From contig NZ_JAIQUM010000105.1 of the NCBI RefSeq assembly GCF_020075705.1, positions 1 through 12,735 on the forward strand: a stretch of DNA of 12,735 nt. Reading direction: 5' to 3'. The stretch is from Metabacillus rhizolycopersici (GTDB lineage Bacteria; Bacillota; Bacilli; Bacillales; Bacillaceae). The position numbers were made by a program, and so were the translations under genes. Positions within the stretch are counted from its first letter, which is position 1. Every line of letters begins with the position of its first letter. The notes under the pieces were generated by a model, which was given only the letters and a program-made list of their open reading frames with translations, did not search any database and was not told where the DNA came from. Positions 1-7,308 of the stretch are shown here, one piece after another.

Positions 1-208
1 CGTGCCCGTTATCTGAATTTTGGAGCCTGAGCGGTCAACTTTAATGGGTTTACGTGCCCGTTATCTGAATTTTGGAGCCTGAGCGGTCAACTTTAATGGG
101 TTTACGTGCCCGTTATCTGAATTTTGGGGCCTGAGCGGTTAACTTTATGGGGTTTACGTGCCCGTTATCTGAATTTTGGAGCCTAGGCGGTCAACTTTAT
201 TGGAGTTA
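1..208. repeat. 52-bp tandem repeat array, four copies
   Basis: Four head-to-tail units of exactly 52 bp start at 1, 53, 105 and 157, each opening with CGTGCCCGTTATCTGAATTT. Units 1 and 2 are identical, unit 3 differs at about four positions and unit 4 at about five. A strongly decayed fifth unit can be followed over about 209-250 (GGAG and CGGTCA blocks remain). The first unit starts at the first base of the window, so the array probably continues upstream. The period is not a multiple of three and no ORF runs through it, so it is not coding; there are no variable spacers, so it is not a CRISPR. Function unknown. Confidence 0.95.
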
Positions 209-250
209 CTTACCCAATTCTTGAAATATGGAGACGAACCGGTCACTGTT

Positions 251-451
251 GGTCGCACTCTAAATGACAATAGCAACAAAGTTTGCGAAAACAGCCTTAA
301 TATAAGTAAATCTATTACCCTTTTTACCACTATTATGTAGTCATTTGTGATGTCAAAGAAACAATATTGAGTGGAGGCCTTGATGTTAGAGAGGCTATTA
401 AGATTGAAGATAACTTTGTAATGTTAAAGATAATTTATGTTCTGAGTACGT
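251..451. other. Intergenic stretch without a recognisable gene
   Basis: About 200 bp of AT-rich DNA between the repeat array and the promoter region of the DUF3311/symporter operon. No ORF with a credible ribosome site, RNA gene or terminator was found on either strand. It may contain older repeat debris. Confidence 0.5.
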
Positions 452-480
452 GTGACGTTAGGTTAAAAGAATGTTTTATT
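452..480 (+). promoter_or_regulatory. Candidate sigma-A promoter of the DUF3311-symporter operon
   Basis: GTGACG (452-457), a 17-bp spacer and TTTATT (475-480) each match four of six consensus bases. The position would start transcription at about 487, immediately before the cre-like site. The match is weak and the call rests partly on location. Confidence 0.3.
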
Positions 481-493
481 TAATTCCTAAAAA

Positions 494-508
494 TTGAAGC
501 GCTTTCAA
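494..508 (+). promoter_or_regulatory. cre-like (CcpA) operator
   Basis: TTGAAGCGCTTTCAA is a near-palindrome around the GCGC core that typifies catabolite-responsive elements in Bacillus; it matches 12 of 14 bases of the idealised TGAAAGCGCTTTCA. It lies just downstream of the presumed transcription start and 20 bp before the TTG start of the first gene, a position where CcpA would repress. Repression of a solute-uptake operon by preferred sugars would fit, but is inference. Confidence 0.55.
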
Positions 509-527
509 GAAAAAGGGGGATTTACTT

Positions 528-722
528 TTGAAAAAACTTATTATTTTGCTAAGTATCATACCTGCAATTGGCTCCTTAACGGTGATAAATCGTGTGGAAC
601 CTTATATCCTTGGATTACCCTTCATTGTCTTCTGGTCAGCATCATGGCTTATTTTAACGTCAATCTGTCTTTATATTAGCTGTATTCTGTATGATCGAAA
701 GGAGCGTGAGGAGAATCTATGA
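528..722 (+). CDS. DUF3311-family small membrane protein
   Basis: A 64-residue protein that starts at TTG (528) behind an AAGGGGGA ribosome site at 512-519. Two hydrophobic segments, about residues 3-18 and 28-53, are separated by the conserved-looking RVEPYILGLPFIVFW stretch and followed by a short charged tail (DRKEREE). This is the typical form of DUF3311 proteins, which are commonly encoded immediately before sodium:solute symporters (as B. subtilis yhjC precedes yhjB). Its stop overlaps the symporter start (ATGA, 719-722), indicating translational coupling. By this context it may be an accessory subunit of the transporter; that role is inferred from the pairing, not from a motif. The rare TTG start is supported by the ribosome site and by the absence of a nearer ATG. 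Confidence 0.85.
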   Translation: MKKLIILLSIIPAIGSLTVINRVEPYILGLPFIVFWSASWLILTSICLYISCILYDRKEREENL

Positions 723-2200
723 ATAGTTCCATCTTGATTATTATTGCGACTCTTGCTTTGGCTTTTTACTTAGGCATCCGTGCACGGAAAGGGCAGGAAA
801 TGAAGTTGGAGCAGTGGGCAGTTGGGGGCAGAAGTTTCGGTGGATTGATCATGTTTGTTCTCATGGCTGGAGAGATGTTTTCAACGTTTGTGTTTCTCGG
901 AGCAAGCGGAGCAGCTTATAGATTTGGTGCTCCTGCAATTTACATCTTTTGCGCTCTCACGTATATCGTTCCATTCTGGATTTTACCCCCTATTTGGCGC
1001 TACGCGAAAAAACATAACTTGCTGACACAATCTGACTTTTTTGCGAAAAAGTATAATAGTAAGCCTCTAGGATTACTAGTCGCGGTTATTGGAGTCGTTT
1101 CAATGATTCCCTATATTGTTATCCAATTAAAAGGTTTCCAAATTATTGCTTCCGAAGCATCATACGGTATGATTTCTCCAACACTAGCTGTTTGGATTGG
1201 TATGATTGTCGTGACCGTTTTCGTTTACGTTTCAGGAATTCACGGATCAGCATGGACATCGATGTTAAAAGACATTCTCATGCTTGTCGTCATTCTGATT
1301 TTGGGCATTTACTTACCGATCCATTATTTCGGTGGGATACAGCCGATGTTTGAAACGTTGGAAGCAACAAAGCCAGGCTTTTTATTGTTTGCTGACGAGG
1401 GCTTGAGCATCCCGTGGTATGTTTCCCTTTGCGTCATCGTTGCTTTAGGTCAGTATATGTGGCCACATTGTTTCGGCGCCAGCTTATCTGCTCATAGTGC
1501 ATCAACCTTGCGGAAAAACGCGGCGATTTTACCTTTGTATCAAATTGTTCTTGTCTTTATTATCTTTATCGGGTTTACCGCTGCTGTGCAAATCCCGAAT
1601 TTACAAGGAGCAGAATCGGATCTTGCGTTGTTTAAACTAGCAAAAACTGCATTTCCAGCCTGGTTTATCGGCGTTGTCGGAGCAGCTGGGATGCTAGCAG
1701 CTCTTATTCCTTGCTCAATGTTAATTTTGACAGCATCCACGATTTTATCGAAAAATATATATAAAGCCATCAAACCGAATACATCGAATGAACAGCTTGC
1801 TAGATTAACACGTATTTTTGTTCCAATCGTCTCATTAATTTCCTTGTATTTTACATTCTTTGGTGGAAATACGATGCTTGCACTCTTGACGATGGCTTAT
1901 AGCTTTGTTCTGCAGCTCTTCCCACCATTAATTTTCAGCTTAAAGAAGAAAAATCCAGTCAGTAAAGCGGGAGCTGCTGCAGGAATGATTGTAGGAGTAG
2001 GATTAGTTGCATACTTTACGTTGGCAGAGACGACAATGGCCACGCTATTCCCGACGTTCCCTCAATTCATTCGGGATTTCGATATTGGGATTGCGGCAAT
2101 TACTGTTAACATGATCGTCATGTTTACTGTCAGTGCCTTCACACGTAAGATTCAAATACCGATTAATGAAGGAACAGTCAGTCAAAAAATCAGCTCCTAA
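719..2200 (+). CDS. Sodium:solute symporter (SSF/SSS family), YhjB-like
   Basis: A 493-residue polytopic membrane protein of the usual length for the SSF family (TC 2.A.21), which couples Na+ re-entry to uptake of sugars, amino acids, carboxylates or similar solutes. Visible landmarks are the N-terminal helix followed by WAVGGRSFGG (33-42), the region after helix 5 GIHGSAWTSMLKD (173-185) that aligns with the family signature, and many further hydrophobic segments up to a short hydrophilic C-terminus. The start overlaps the DUF3311 stop by 4 bp, so the two form an operon. The substrate cannot be read from the sequence. The cre-like site upstream suggests a nutrient under catabolite control. 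No clear rho-independent terminator follows; inverted repeats lie at 2211-2279 and 2296-2343. Confidence 0.92.
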   Translation: MNSSILIIIATLALAFYLGIRARKGQEMKLEQWAVGGRSFGGLIMFVLMAGEMFSTFVFLGASGAAYRFGAPAIYIFCALTYIVPFWILPPIWRYAKKHNLLTQSDFFAKKYNSKPLGLLVAVIGVVSMIPYIVIQLKGFQIIASEASYGMISPTLAVWIGMIVVTVFVYVSGIHGSAWTSMLKDILMLVVILILGIYLPIHYFGGIQPMFETLEATKPGFLLFADEGLSIPWYVSLCVIVALGQYMWPHCFGASLSAHSASTLRKNAAILPLYQIVLVFIIFIGFTAAVQIPNLQGAESDLALFKLAKTAFPAWFIGVVGAAGMLAALIPCSMLILTASTILSKNIYKAIKPNTSNEQLARLTRIFVPIVSLISLYFTFFGGNTMLALLTMAYSFVLQLFPPLIFSLKKKNPVSKAGAAAGMIVGVGLVAYFTLAETTMATLFPTFPQFIRDFDIGIAAITVNMIVMFTVSAFTRKIQIPINEGTVSQKISS

Positions 2201-2210
2201 TTTAAAATGC

Positions 2211-2279
2211 GTAGTTGGATTAGCGAACTGTTTCGCTATCTAAAAAACCTTTCATGAGTTCGAGTGCCAACTACTAATC
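2211..2279. repeat. Nested and competing inverted repeats after the symporter
   Basis: GTAGTTGG (2211-2218) pairs with CCAACTAC (2267-2274). Inside it, TAGCGAA (2221-2227) and TTCGCTA (2232-2238) form a perfect 7-bp stem with a CTGT loop, while CGAACT (2224-2229) can alternatively pair with AGTTCG (2257-2262). No T-run follows, so a classical terminator is not supported. It could be a 3'-end structure or the remnant of a palindromic repeat. Confidence 0.6.
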
Positions 2280-2295
2280 TATTATGTACTAAAGC

Positions 2296-2343
2296 TATCA
2301 CCTGCCATGCTTGATTTTATAACATATCAAATGGTAGGTGATA
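2296..2343. repeat. 18-bp imperfect inverted repeat before the hydrolase gene
   Basis: TATCACCTGCCAT (2296-2308) pairs with ATGGTAGGTGATA (2331-2343) through 13 positions with a single G:U-type pair. After a two-base bulge the stem continues with TTGAT (2311-2315) against ATCAA (2326-2330), leaving a 10-base loop. There is no T-run on either side, so it is more likely an operator, a processed RNA hairpin or a repeat than a terminator. Confidence 0.75.
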
Positions 2344-2433
2344 AGGTGTATGTGGATAGGTAGAAAGAAGGCTAGAAAATGAGTGTTTTATCTACAATGA
2401 CAAACGATATGTTGTGAAAGAGAGGAAGGCCGA

Positions 2434-4185
2434 ATGAACATAAATAAAATAGTAGTAGAAAAAAATGTACCTTGTCAGCTAGCAGATAACACGATTTTGT
2501 ATGCTGATGTTTATCGGCCAGATGATGATCAGCAGTACCCAGTTTTACTTACGCGTTTACCGTATAATAAAAATCACCCATTTTATTCTCACCGTTATTT
2601 GGACACGAATCGTTTAGTCGAAAATGGGTATGTGGTAATTGTTCAAGATGTTAGAGGACGCTTTTCTTCAGAAGGAGATTTTTTTCCCTTTAAATATGAA
2701 GGAAAGGATGGATTTGAAGCTGTAGAATGGGCTGCTCGGTTACCGTATTCCAATGGAAATGTAGGGATGTTCGGTCTTTCTTATTATGGATTTACTCAAT
2801 TGTTGGCAGCTGCTGAAAATCCACCTCATTTAAAGGCGATCTTTCCTGCTCAGACGTTTAACGATTTAAGGGCAGGCAGTTTTTATCAAAATGGAGCGTA
2901 TGGGATAGGTATGACAATAACATGGGCGTTAGAATCAATTGCGCCAGATGCGATTAAACGGAAATTTACTGATCCTTTGGAATATAGGCAGAAAATGCAA
3001 CGACTAGCTGAAATAATCGATAACATTGAAGAGGAATTCCGCTATTTCCCTCTTAAAGAATGGCCTGCACTAAAGGAACTTGGTGTTGCCAATTACTTTT
3101 ATGAAATGTTGGAATATGATTTGGAAGATAAGAAGTGGGATGAAATTTCTTTAGGATCAGAAAAATTAAAAGCAATAACCGTTCCTTCTTTTCATCTTGG
3201 TGGATGGTATGATAATCTGCTCGCTCCTACCATTGCAAACTATTTTCATTCAAAAGAAAACGGAAATCAGCGACAAAAGTTAATGATCGGTCCGTGGTCA
3301 CATGGTGATTTTAGTTCACAGATCGGGCAAAGAAAATTTGGGCAACACGCTTCACAGGATTGGATTGATTATAAGGAAGATTTAACAGACTTACATCTAC
3401 GCTGGTTCGACTATTGGTTAAAAGAGAAAGAAACAAATATTCTTCAAGAAAAACCTGTGAAAATCTTTGTGATGGGTACCAATACATGGCGTGAAGAAGA
3501 GGCATGGCCACTCCCACAAACAAACTACATATCTTACTATTTTCATAGCAATGGTAAGGCGAATACTCGATTCGGCGATGGCGGATTATCCATAGAAATG
3601 CCAAGAGGGGAACCAACAGACCATTTTATTTTTGATCCTTCAAACCCAGTACCAAGTACGGGTGGTGGTACGCTTTTTGATCAAGTAGGTTCGATTGGGC
3701 CGATCAATCAAAGAATCGTCGAAGAACGGGACGATATTTTAGTTTATACTAGCGACGCTTTAACAGCGGCCATGGAAGTAACAGGTCCAATCAAGGTTAT
3801 TCTCTATGCCAAAACCGATGCTTGTTCGACGGATTTTACAGCAAAATTAGTAGATGTTTCTCCAGATGGGACCGCATATAATTTGACAGATGGAATTGTG
3901 CGATCATCTTTTCGTACCGGCTTTAAAAAGGAGGATGAAAGTATTCAAGACCAAATCATCGCTTATGAAATCGACCTATGGGCAACAAGTAACGTGTTTC
4001 TTCCAGGGCACAAAATAAGAGTTGAGATTTCGTCTAGTAACTTTCCGCGCTTCGATGTGAATTTTAATAATGGAACAACTACACTAGACGGCACAACGTA
4101 TATTACTGCCAACCAAACGATTTATCATAATGAAAAGTATCAATCACATATTTTGCTACCGGTTATCCCATCAATTGAAAAGTAA
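2434..4185 (+). CDS. CocE/NonD-family serine hydrolase (peptidase S15-like)
   Basis: A 583-residue alpha/beta hydrolase of the CocE/glutaryl-acylase/X-Pro dipeptidyl-peptidase group; members cleave esters or amides of acyl groups. The catalytic residues are all present: nucleophile Ser116 in GLSYYG (114-119), Asp260 in GGWYDN and His290 in GPWSHGDF. Tyr44 (RLPY) and Tyr117 occupy the oxyanion-hole positions known from cocaine esterase CocE, whose triad (Ser117, Asp259, His287) is spaced almost identically. The C-terminal ~240 residues correspond to the beta-rich X-Pro-DPP C-terminal domain. No signal peptide is visible, so it is probably cytosolic. Start chosen at ATG 2434 behind AGAGGAAGG (2421-2429). 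It is a single-gene unit closed by the terminator at 4196-4228. The natural substrate is unknown. Confidence 0.93.
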   Translation: MNINKIVVEKNVPCQLADNTILYADVYRPDDDQQYPVLLTRLPYNKNHPFYSHRYLDTNRLVENGYVVIVQDVRGRFSSEGDFFPFKYEGKDGFEAVEWAARLPYSNGNVGMFGLSYYGFTQLLAAAENPPHLKAIFPAQTFNDLRAGSFYQNGAYGIGMTITWALESIAPDAIKRKFTDPLEYRQKMQRLAEIIDNIEEEFRYFPLKEWPALKELGVANYFYEMLEYDLEDKKWDEISLGSEKLKAITVPSFHLGGWYDNLLAPTIANYFHSKENGNQRQKLMIGPWSHGDFSSQIGQRKFGQHASQDWIDYKEDLTDLHLRWFDYWLKEKETNILQEKPVKIFVMGTNTWREEEAWPLPQTNYISYYFHSNGKANTRFGDGGLSIEMPRGEPTDHFIFDPSNPVPSTGGGTLFDQVGSIGPINQRIVEERDDILVYTSDALTAAMEVTGPIKVILYAKTDACSTDFTAKLVDVSPDGTAYNLTDGIVRSSFRTGFKKEDESIQDQIIAYEIDLWATSNVFLPGHKIRVEISSSNFPRFDVNFNNGTTTLDGTTYITANQTIYHNEKYQSHILLPVIPSIEK

Positions 4186-4195
4186 ATGTAAGATT

Positions 4196-4228
4196 AAAAA
4201 GTTGCTGTGTGACATAGCAACTTTTTTT
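4196..4228 (+). terminator. Rho-independent terminator of the CocE-like gene
   Basis: AAAAAGTTGCT (4196-4206) pairs with AGCAACTTTTT starting at 4216; inner bases TGT/ACA extend the stem, and a run of seven T ends at 4228. It begins 10 bp after the stop codon. Confidence 0.92.
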
Positions 4229-4259
4229 CGTTAAATAATAAGAAGTGGGGAGTTATCTC

Positions 4260-4288
4260 TTGTGAAAACTAATGATGTTAGTTAAACT
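4260..4288 (+). promoter_or_regulatory. Promoter of the MBL-tetR-yrdB operon
   Basis: TTGTGA (4260-4265), 17-bp spacer, TAAACT (4283-4288). The match is moderate, but the spacer is ideal and the promoter overlaps the first of two palindromic operators, so a bound repressor would occlude RNA polymerase. Confidence 0.6.
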
Positions 4289-4307
4289 AAAACTAATAAC
4301 ATTAGTT
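4267..4307. promoter_or_regulatory. Tandem 17-bp palindromic operators, probably for the TetR-type regulator
   Basis: Two near-identical palindromes, AACTAATGATGTTAGTT (4267-4283) and AACTAATAACATTAGTT (4291-4307), lie 24 bp apart centre to centre. The second extends to nine perfect bases per arm (4289-4309). Size and symmetry fit TetR-family dimers. They overlap the promoter and sit 30 bp before the first gene of an operon that encodes a TetR-type protein, so autoregulation is the natural reading. Confidence 0.8.
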
Positions 4308-4338
4308 TTTGATAAGAAATGAAAAGGGAGTGGTTTTT

Positions 4339-5058
4339 ATGAAGATAACAAAAGTCGGCACTATCCATCAATTAACATTTTTGCCTGAATTCTTTCCAGT
4401 GAATTGCTATTTAGTTGAAGAACAATCAGAACTTACATTAATTGATACAGGGATACCTAACAGTTATAAGGGGATTTTAAACGTAATTACTAAACTTAAT
4501 AAGCCACTAACCAACATTTTACTCACTCATGCACATGGCGATCATGTTGGTTCTTTAGATGAACTGAAAAGAAGATTTCCGAATGTGCCTGTTGCAATTT
4601 CCACACGGGACAGTCGTTTATTAAAGGGTGATATTACATTAGATAGCAATGAGCCGCAAATACCGATTAAAGGAGGAATTCCGAAAAATCTTAAGACGAA
4701 CCCTGATCGCTTGCTTGAAGAAGGGGATCGCGTCGGTTCATTACAAGTAATTGCTACACCTGGACATACACCAGGCTCACTTTCTTTCTTAGATATTCGT
4801 AACCAAAGCATGATTGTAGGTGATGCGATGCAGACAAGAGGTGGGATTGCGGTAAGTGGTCAAATGCGTCCACTGTTTCCTTTTCCAGCGTTCGCCACTT
4901 GGAACAAGGAGATGGCGGTTGAAAGTGTGAAGAAAATTGAACAGGTAAAGCCAAGTTTAGTCGCTGTAGGTCATGGAGAAATGTTGCTAGAGCCAAACGA
5001 GCCTATTCGAAAGGCGATTGAGCAAGCAGAACGCAAATTAGCCTTATTAACGAAATAA
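4339..5058 (+). CDS. Metallo-beta-lactamase-fold hydrolase
   Basis: A 239-residue cytosolic protein with the complete metal-binding set of the MBL fold: HAHGDH (His64, His66, Asp68, His69), His143 in PGHTPGS, Asp162 in VGDAM and His212 in VGHGE. These would bind two Zn or similar ions in a hydrolase of glyoxalase II/lactonase-like type; the substrate is not predictable. Start chosen at ATG 4339, eight bases after AAGGGAG (4324-4330); an in-frame TTG at 4309 lies inside the operator and has no ribosome site. First gene of an operon with the TetR-type regulator 34 bp downstream. The pairing suggests a ligand-inducible enzyme, perhaps acting on the compound sensed by the regulator. Confidence 0.92.
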   Translation: MKITKVGTIHQLTFLPEFFPVNCYLVEEQSELTLIDTGIPNSYKGILNVITKLNKPLTNILLTHAHGDHVGSLDELKRRFPNVPVAISTRDSRLLKGDITLDSNEPQIPIKGGIPKNLKTNPDRLLEEGDRVGSLQVIATPGHTPGSLSFLDIRNQSMIVGDAMQTRGGIAVSGQMRPLFPFPAFATWNKEMAVESVKKIEQVKPSLVAVGHGEMLLEPNEPIRKAIEQAERKLALLTK

Positions 5059-5092
5059 TTTTATATTTACAATAGTAGAAAGGTAGATAAAA

Positions 5093-5668
5093 ATGTCACC
5101 AAGAATTGGATTAGATGTACAAACTATTTTACAAGCAGCGGTAGAAATTGCAGATCAGGAGGGAGCTGAGGCAGTTACATTAGCGGCGTTAGCAAAAAAA
5201 TTAACGATTCGTCCTCCTTCCTTATACAATCACATTGAAGGATTGACAGATTTACGGAGAAAGCTAGCAATTTACGGCATGGAAGAGCTCTATAGCAGGC
5301 TAGCACAGGCAGCGAATGGAAGAACGAAAGATGAATCAGTTCATGCAATTGCCGATGCATATGTTGAATTCGTACGCTCACATCCAGGACTATATGAGTT
5401 TACACTTAGTACTTTAGAAAAAGAAGATAAAGAAATTCAATTAGCAAGTAAGCAAATAATCGACTTAAGTATTCAAGTGTTAAATGGATATGGATTAAAG
5501 GAAGAGGCAGCCCTTCATGCTGTCCGTGGATTAAGAAGCATTTTACATGGATTTTCATCACTTGAACAAAAAGGTGGATTCGGTCTCCCACTTGACTTAG
5601 ATGTTAGCCTTCATCTCTTGATCGATAGTTTTTTGGCAGGTATAGATAAGATGAAAAAGGATTATTAA
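5093..5668 (+). CDS. TetR/AcrR-family repressor with WHG-type C-terminal domain
   Basis: A 191-residue protein. Residues 8-55 form the N-terminal DNA-binding domain, with the helix-turn-helix in VTLAALAKKLTIRPPSLYNH and the typical SLYNHI recognition helix. The C-terminal part, with HAVRGLRSILHGFSSLEQKGGFG (here broken only by eye: HAVRGLRSILHGF then SSLEQKGGFG), resembles the WHG ligand-binding domain of this subfamily. Ribosome site GAAAGGT (5078-5084). It follows the MBL gene by 34 bp and precedes the yrdB-like gene by 24 bp, forming one operon. The paired palindromes at 4267-4307 are its likely operators. The inducer is unknown. Confidence 0.92.
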   Translation: MSPRIGLDVQTILQAAVEIADQEGAEAVTLAALAKKLTIRPPSLYNHIEGLTDLRRKLAIYGMEELYSRLAQAANGRTKDESVHAIADAYVEFVRSHPGLYEFTLSTLEKEDKEIQLASKQIIDLSIQVLNGYGLKEEAALHAVRGLRSILHGFSSLEQKGGFGLPLDLDVSLHLLIDSFLAGIDKMKKDY

Positions 5669-5763
5669 CCAAGCAGAGGTAGGTACTGCGGAATGAGCAT
5701 ATTCTTATTAAAGTCTATTAATTTAGGTTTGCGTTTTATATTAGAAATCTGTGCGTTAACTTC

Positions 5764-5779
5764 ACTTGGATACTGGGGA
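5764..5779 (+). other. Presumed IscB guide (bases just outside the element's left end)
   Basis: In characterised IscB systems the guide is the host sequence immediately 5' of the left end, read into the omega-RNA. Here those 16 bases, ACTTGGATACTGGGGA, are codons of the yrdB-like gene. The exact left boundary could shift by one or two bases. Existence of a mature guide is inferred from the family, not seen. Confidence 0.55.
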
Positions 5780-6022
5780 TGTCAACTACCCACCACTTAG
5801 ATTCTAACGAATCTTGAAGTGGGGGCTTGAAAAAGGCCTTTAGCTGTCTAGCCTACGTTTTACGAAAACTACGTTGGGATGGTGATCACACCCTCGGATG
5901 ATTCCCTAGTCCGTTGCTCTGTGCAGGCACTGTAATAGTTCTGAATGGGTAGGAACGGTCAACCTGATTGGGCGGTTTTACCGCAAAGCCATTCCAACAT
6001 TGGCGAAGGGAAACAAACTCCA
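5780..6022 (+). ncRNA. Candidate omega-RNA (HEARO RNA) of the IscB system
   Basis: About 240 non-coding bases separate the element's left end from the iscB ribosome site, the place and size of the HEARO/omega-RNA that guides IscB. Visible helices are the terminal hairpin (5793-5822); GTTTT/AAAAC (5857-5861 with 5865-5869); GGGA/TCCC (5876-5879 with 5903-5906) enclosing GGTG/CACC (5881-5884 with 5889-5892); and GAATGG/CCATTC (5943-5948 with 5989-5994) enclosing a GCGGT/ACCGC hairpin (5972-5984). Multi-helix compact folds of this kind are expected of the scaffold. The guide would lie at its 5' side in host DNA. The 3' end is a guess; a covariance search with the HEARO model would settle it. Confidence 0.72.
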
Positions 6023-6039
6023 AAAGGAGGGAATACGTC

Positions 6040-7308
6040 ATGTTCGTATTCGTACTGAATAAGCATGGGGAATCCTTAATGCCATGCAAACCAAGAAAAG
6101 AGAGACTCTTACTCAAACAAAAGAAGGCAAAAATCGTAAGCTATCAACCATTTACGATCCAATTGATCTATGGAAGTAGTGGTTACAAACAACCTATTAA
6201 TGTTGGGATAGATTTAGGTGCTAAACACACAGGAATAGCGGTTACGACCAATGACAAGGTACTTGTCAAAGGAGAGGTAGAAGTACGTCAAGATGTTAAG
6301 AGTTTACTAGAAACAAGACGTATTTACCGAAGAAGTAGACGTAACCGAAAATGCCGCTATCGAAAGCCACGATTTGACAACCGTAAGCGTCACGAAAACT
6401 GGCTACCACCAAGTATACAATGTCGCTTAGATAATATGTTTCACTGGATCGATACGTTTTTATCTCTTGTACCAAATCCTGTGTTAACGATAGAAGTGGG
6501 TAAGTTCGATATTCAGAAGATGATGAATCCTGATATACAAGGTGAAGAGTATCAACAAGGGCAAACACTAAGCTATCATGATGTCCGTTACTTTGTCTTC
6601 GCAAGGGACCGTTATACGTGTCAAGTGTGTAAGAAAAAGGGCGGTATTTTGAATACACATCATATTGTCTATCGTTCACATGGAGGAAGTGATCGAGCTG
6701 ATAATCTAATCACAGTATGTACAGATTGCCATACCCGTGAGAATCACCAAAAGGGTGCGATCTTATGGAAGTGGATGGAAGAAGGCAAAAAATTACCTAC
6801 ATATAAAGAGGGAACATTCATGAATATCTTCCGTAAACGGGTATTTACAAAGTACTCGAAGGCGAATGTGACGTATGGGTCAATCACTACACCACAAAGG
6901 AAAGAGTTAGGATTAGAAAAAGCGCACGCGAATGATGCGGTTGCGATAAGTGGAATAAAAACGATTCAGCACATGAGTGATTCCGTCTTCTATATCAAGC
7001 AATTTCGTAAGAAAAAACGTTCGTTGCATGAAGCCACAGCTCGAAAAGGTCGGAAGACAAAGAATAGCGAGAGCAAGAGAAACAAAAAGAATGTGAAACA
7101 ACTGAAAGGATTTTATCTGAATGACCGAGTACGGGTGTATGGCCAAAATGGATATATTACAGGCTTTACTGGGACAGGTATGGCATATGTCAAAGATATT
7201 CATGGGAGCTACATCACGAAGCCTACTAAGTCGTATAAACAGGTCAATCTAAAAGATTGCGAGTTTCTGAGTCACACTAATAACTGGCAATATGTCGAGA
7301 ATTTTTAG
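6040..7308 (+). CDS. iscB: RNA-guided nuclease IscB (RuvC-HNH, ancestor type of Cas9)
   Basis: A 422-residue protein with all IscB parts in order. The PLMP domain is at 1-33 (LNKHGESLMPCKPRKERLLL). RuvC-I is GIDLGAKHTGIAV with Asp58, followed by an arginine-rich bridge helix at 93-112 (RRIYRRSRRNRKCRYRKPRF). RuvC-II is LTIEVGKFD with Glu152. The inserted HNH domain (about 186-235) has CQVC (Cys194, Cys197), the His207-His208 pair, Asn222 and CTDCH (Cys227, Cys230). RuvC-III is KAHANDAVAISG with His296 and Asp299. A lysine/arginine-rich linker (320-350) leads to a C-terminal domain of the kind that contacts the TAM. All catalytic residues are present, so both strands could be cut. Start chosen at ATG 6040, eight bases after AAAGGAGGG (6023-6031); an in-frame ATG at 5968 lies inside the RNA region and lacks a ribosome site. 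Works with the omega-RNA just upstream. Confidence 0.95.
   Translation: MFVFVLNKHGESLMPCKPRKERLLLKQKKAKIVSYQPFTIQLIYGSSGYKQPINVGIDLGAKHTGIAVTTNDKVLVKGEVEVRQDVKSLLETRRIYRRSRRNRKCRYRKPRFDNRKRHENWLPPSIQCRLDNMFHWIDTFLSLVPNPVLTIEVGKFDIQKMMNPDIQGEEYQQGQTLSYHDVRYFVFARDRYTCQVCKKKGGILNTHHIVYRSHGGSDRADNLITVCTDCHTRENHQKGAILWKWMEEGKKLPTYKEGTFMNIFRKRVFTKYSKANVTYGSITTPQRKELGLEKAHANDAVAISGIKTIQHMSDSVFYIKQFRKKKRSLHEATARKGRKTKNSESKRNKKNVKQLKGFYLNDRVRVYGQNGYITGFTGTGMAYVKDIHGSYITKPTKSYKQVNLKDCEFLSHTNNWQYVENF

Noticed and set aside
1..208. CRISPR array
   Set aside because: Units are contiguous 52-bp copies without variable spacers and no cas gene is nearby.
494..679. 61-codon ORF overlapping the DUF3311 gene
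   Set aside because: Starts inside the cre-like site, no ribosome site, out of frame with the clearly conserved membrane protein.
2221..2238. Rho-independent terminator of the symporter operon
   Set aside because: The hairpin is perfect but is followed by TCTAAAAAA rather than a T-run.
3311..3616. 101-codon minus-strand ORF
   Set aside because: Lies wholly inside the hydrolase gene, no ribosome site or recognisable domain; shadow of the plus-strand frame.
4309..4338. N-terminal extension of the MBL protein from TTG 4309
   Set aside because: The codon is part of the operator palindrome and has no ribosome site; ATG 4339 has one.
5968..6039. Upstream start for iscB
   Set aside because: These 24 codons fall in the structured RNA region, and the PLMP domain begins properly at ATG 6040 behind AAAGGAGGG.
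6296..6679. 127-codon minus-strand ORF inside iscB
   Set aside because: Antisense shadow of the conserved RuvC/HNH region; no family resemblance.
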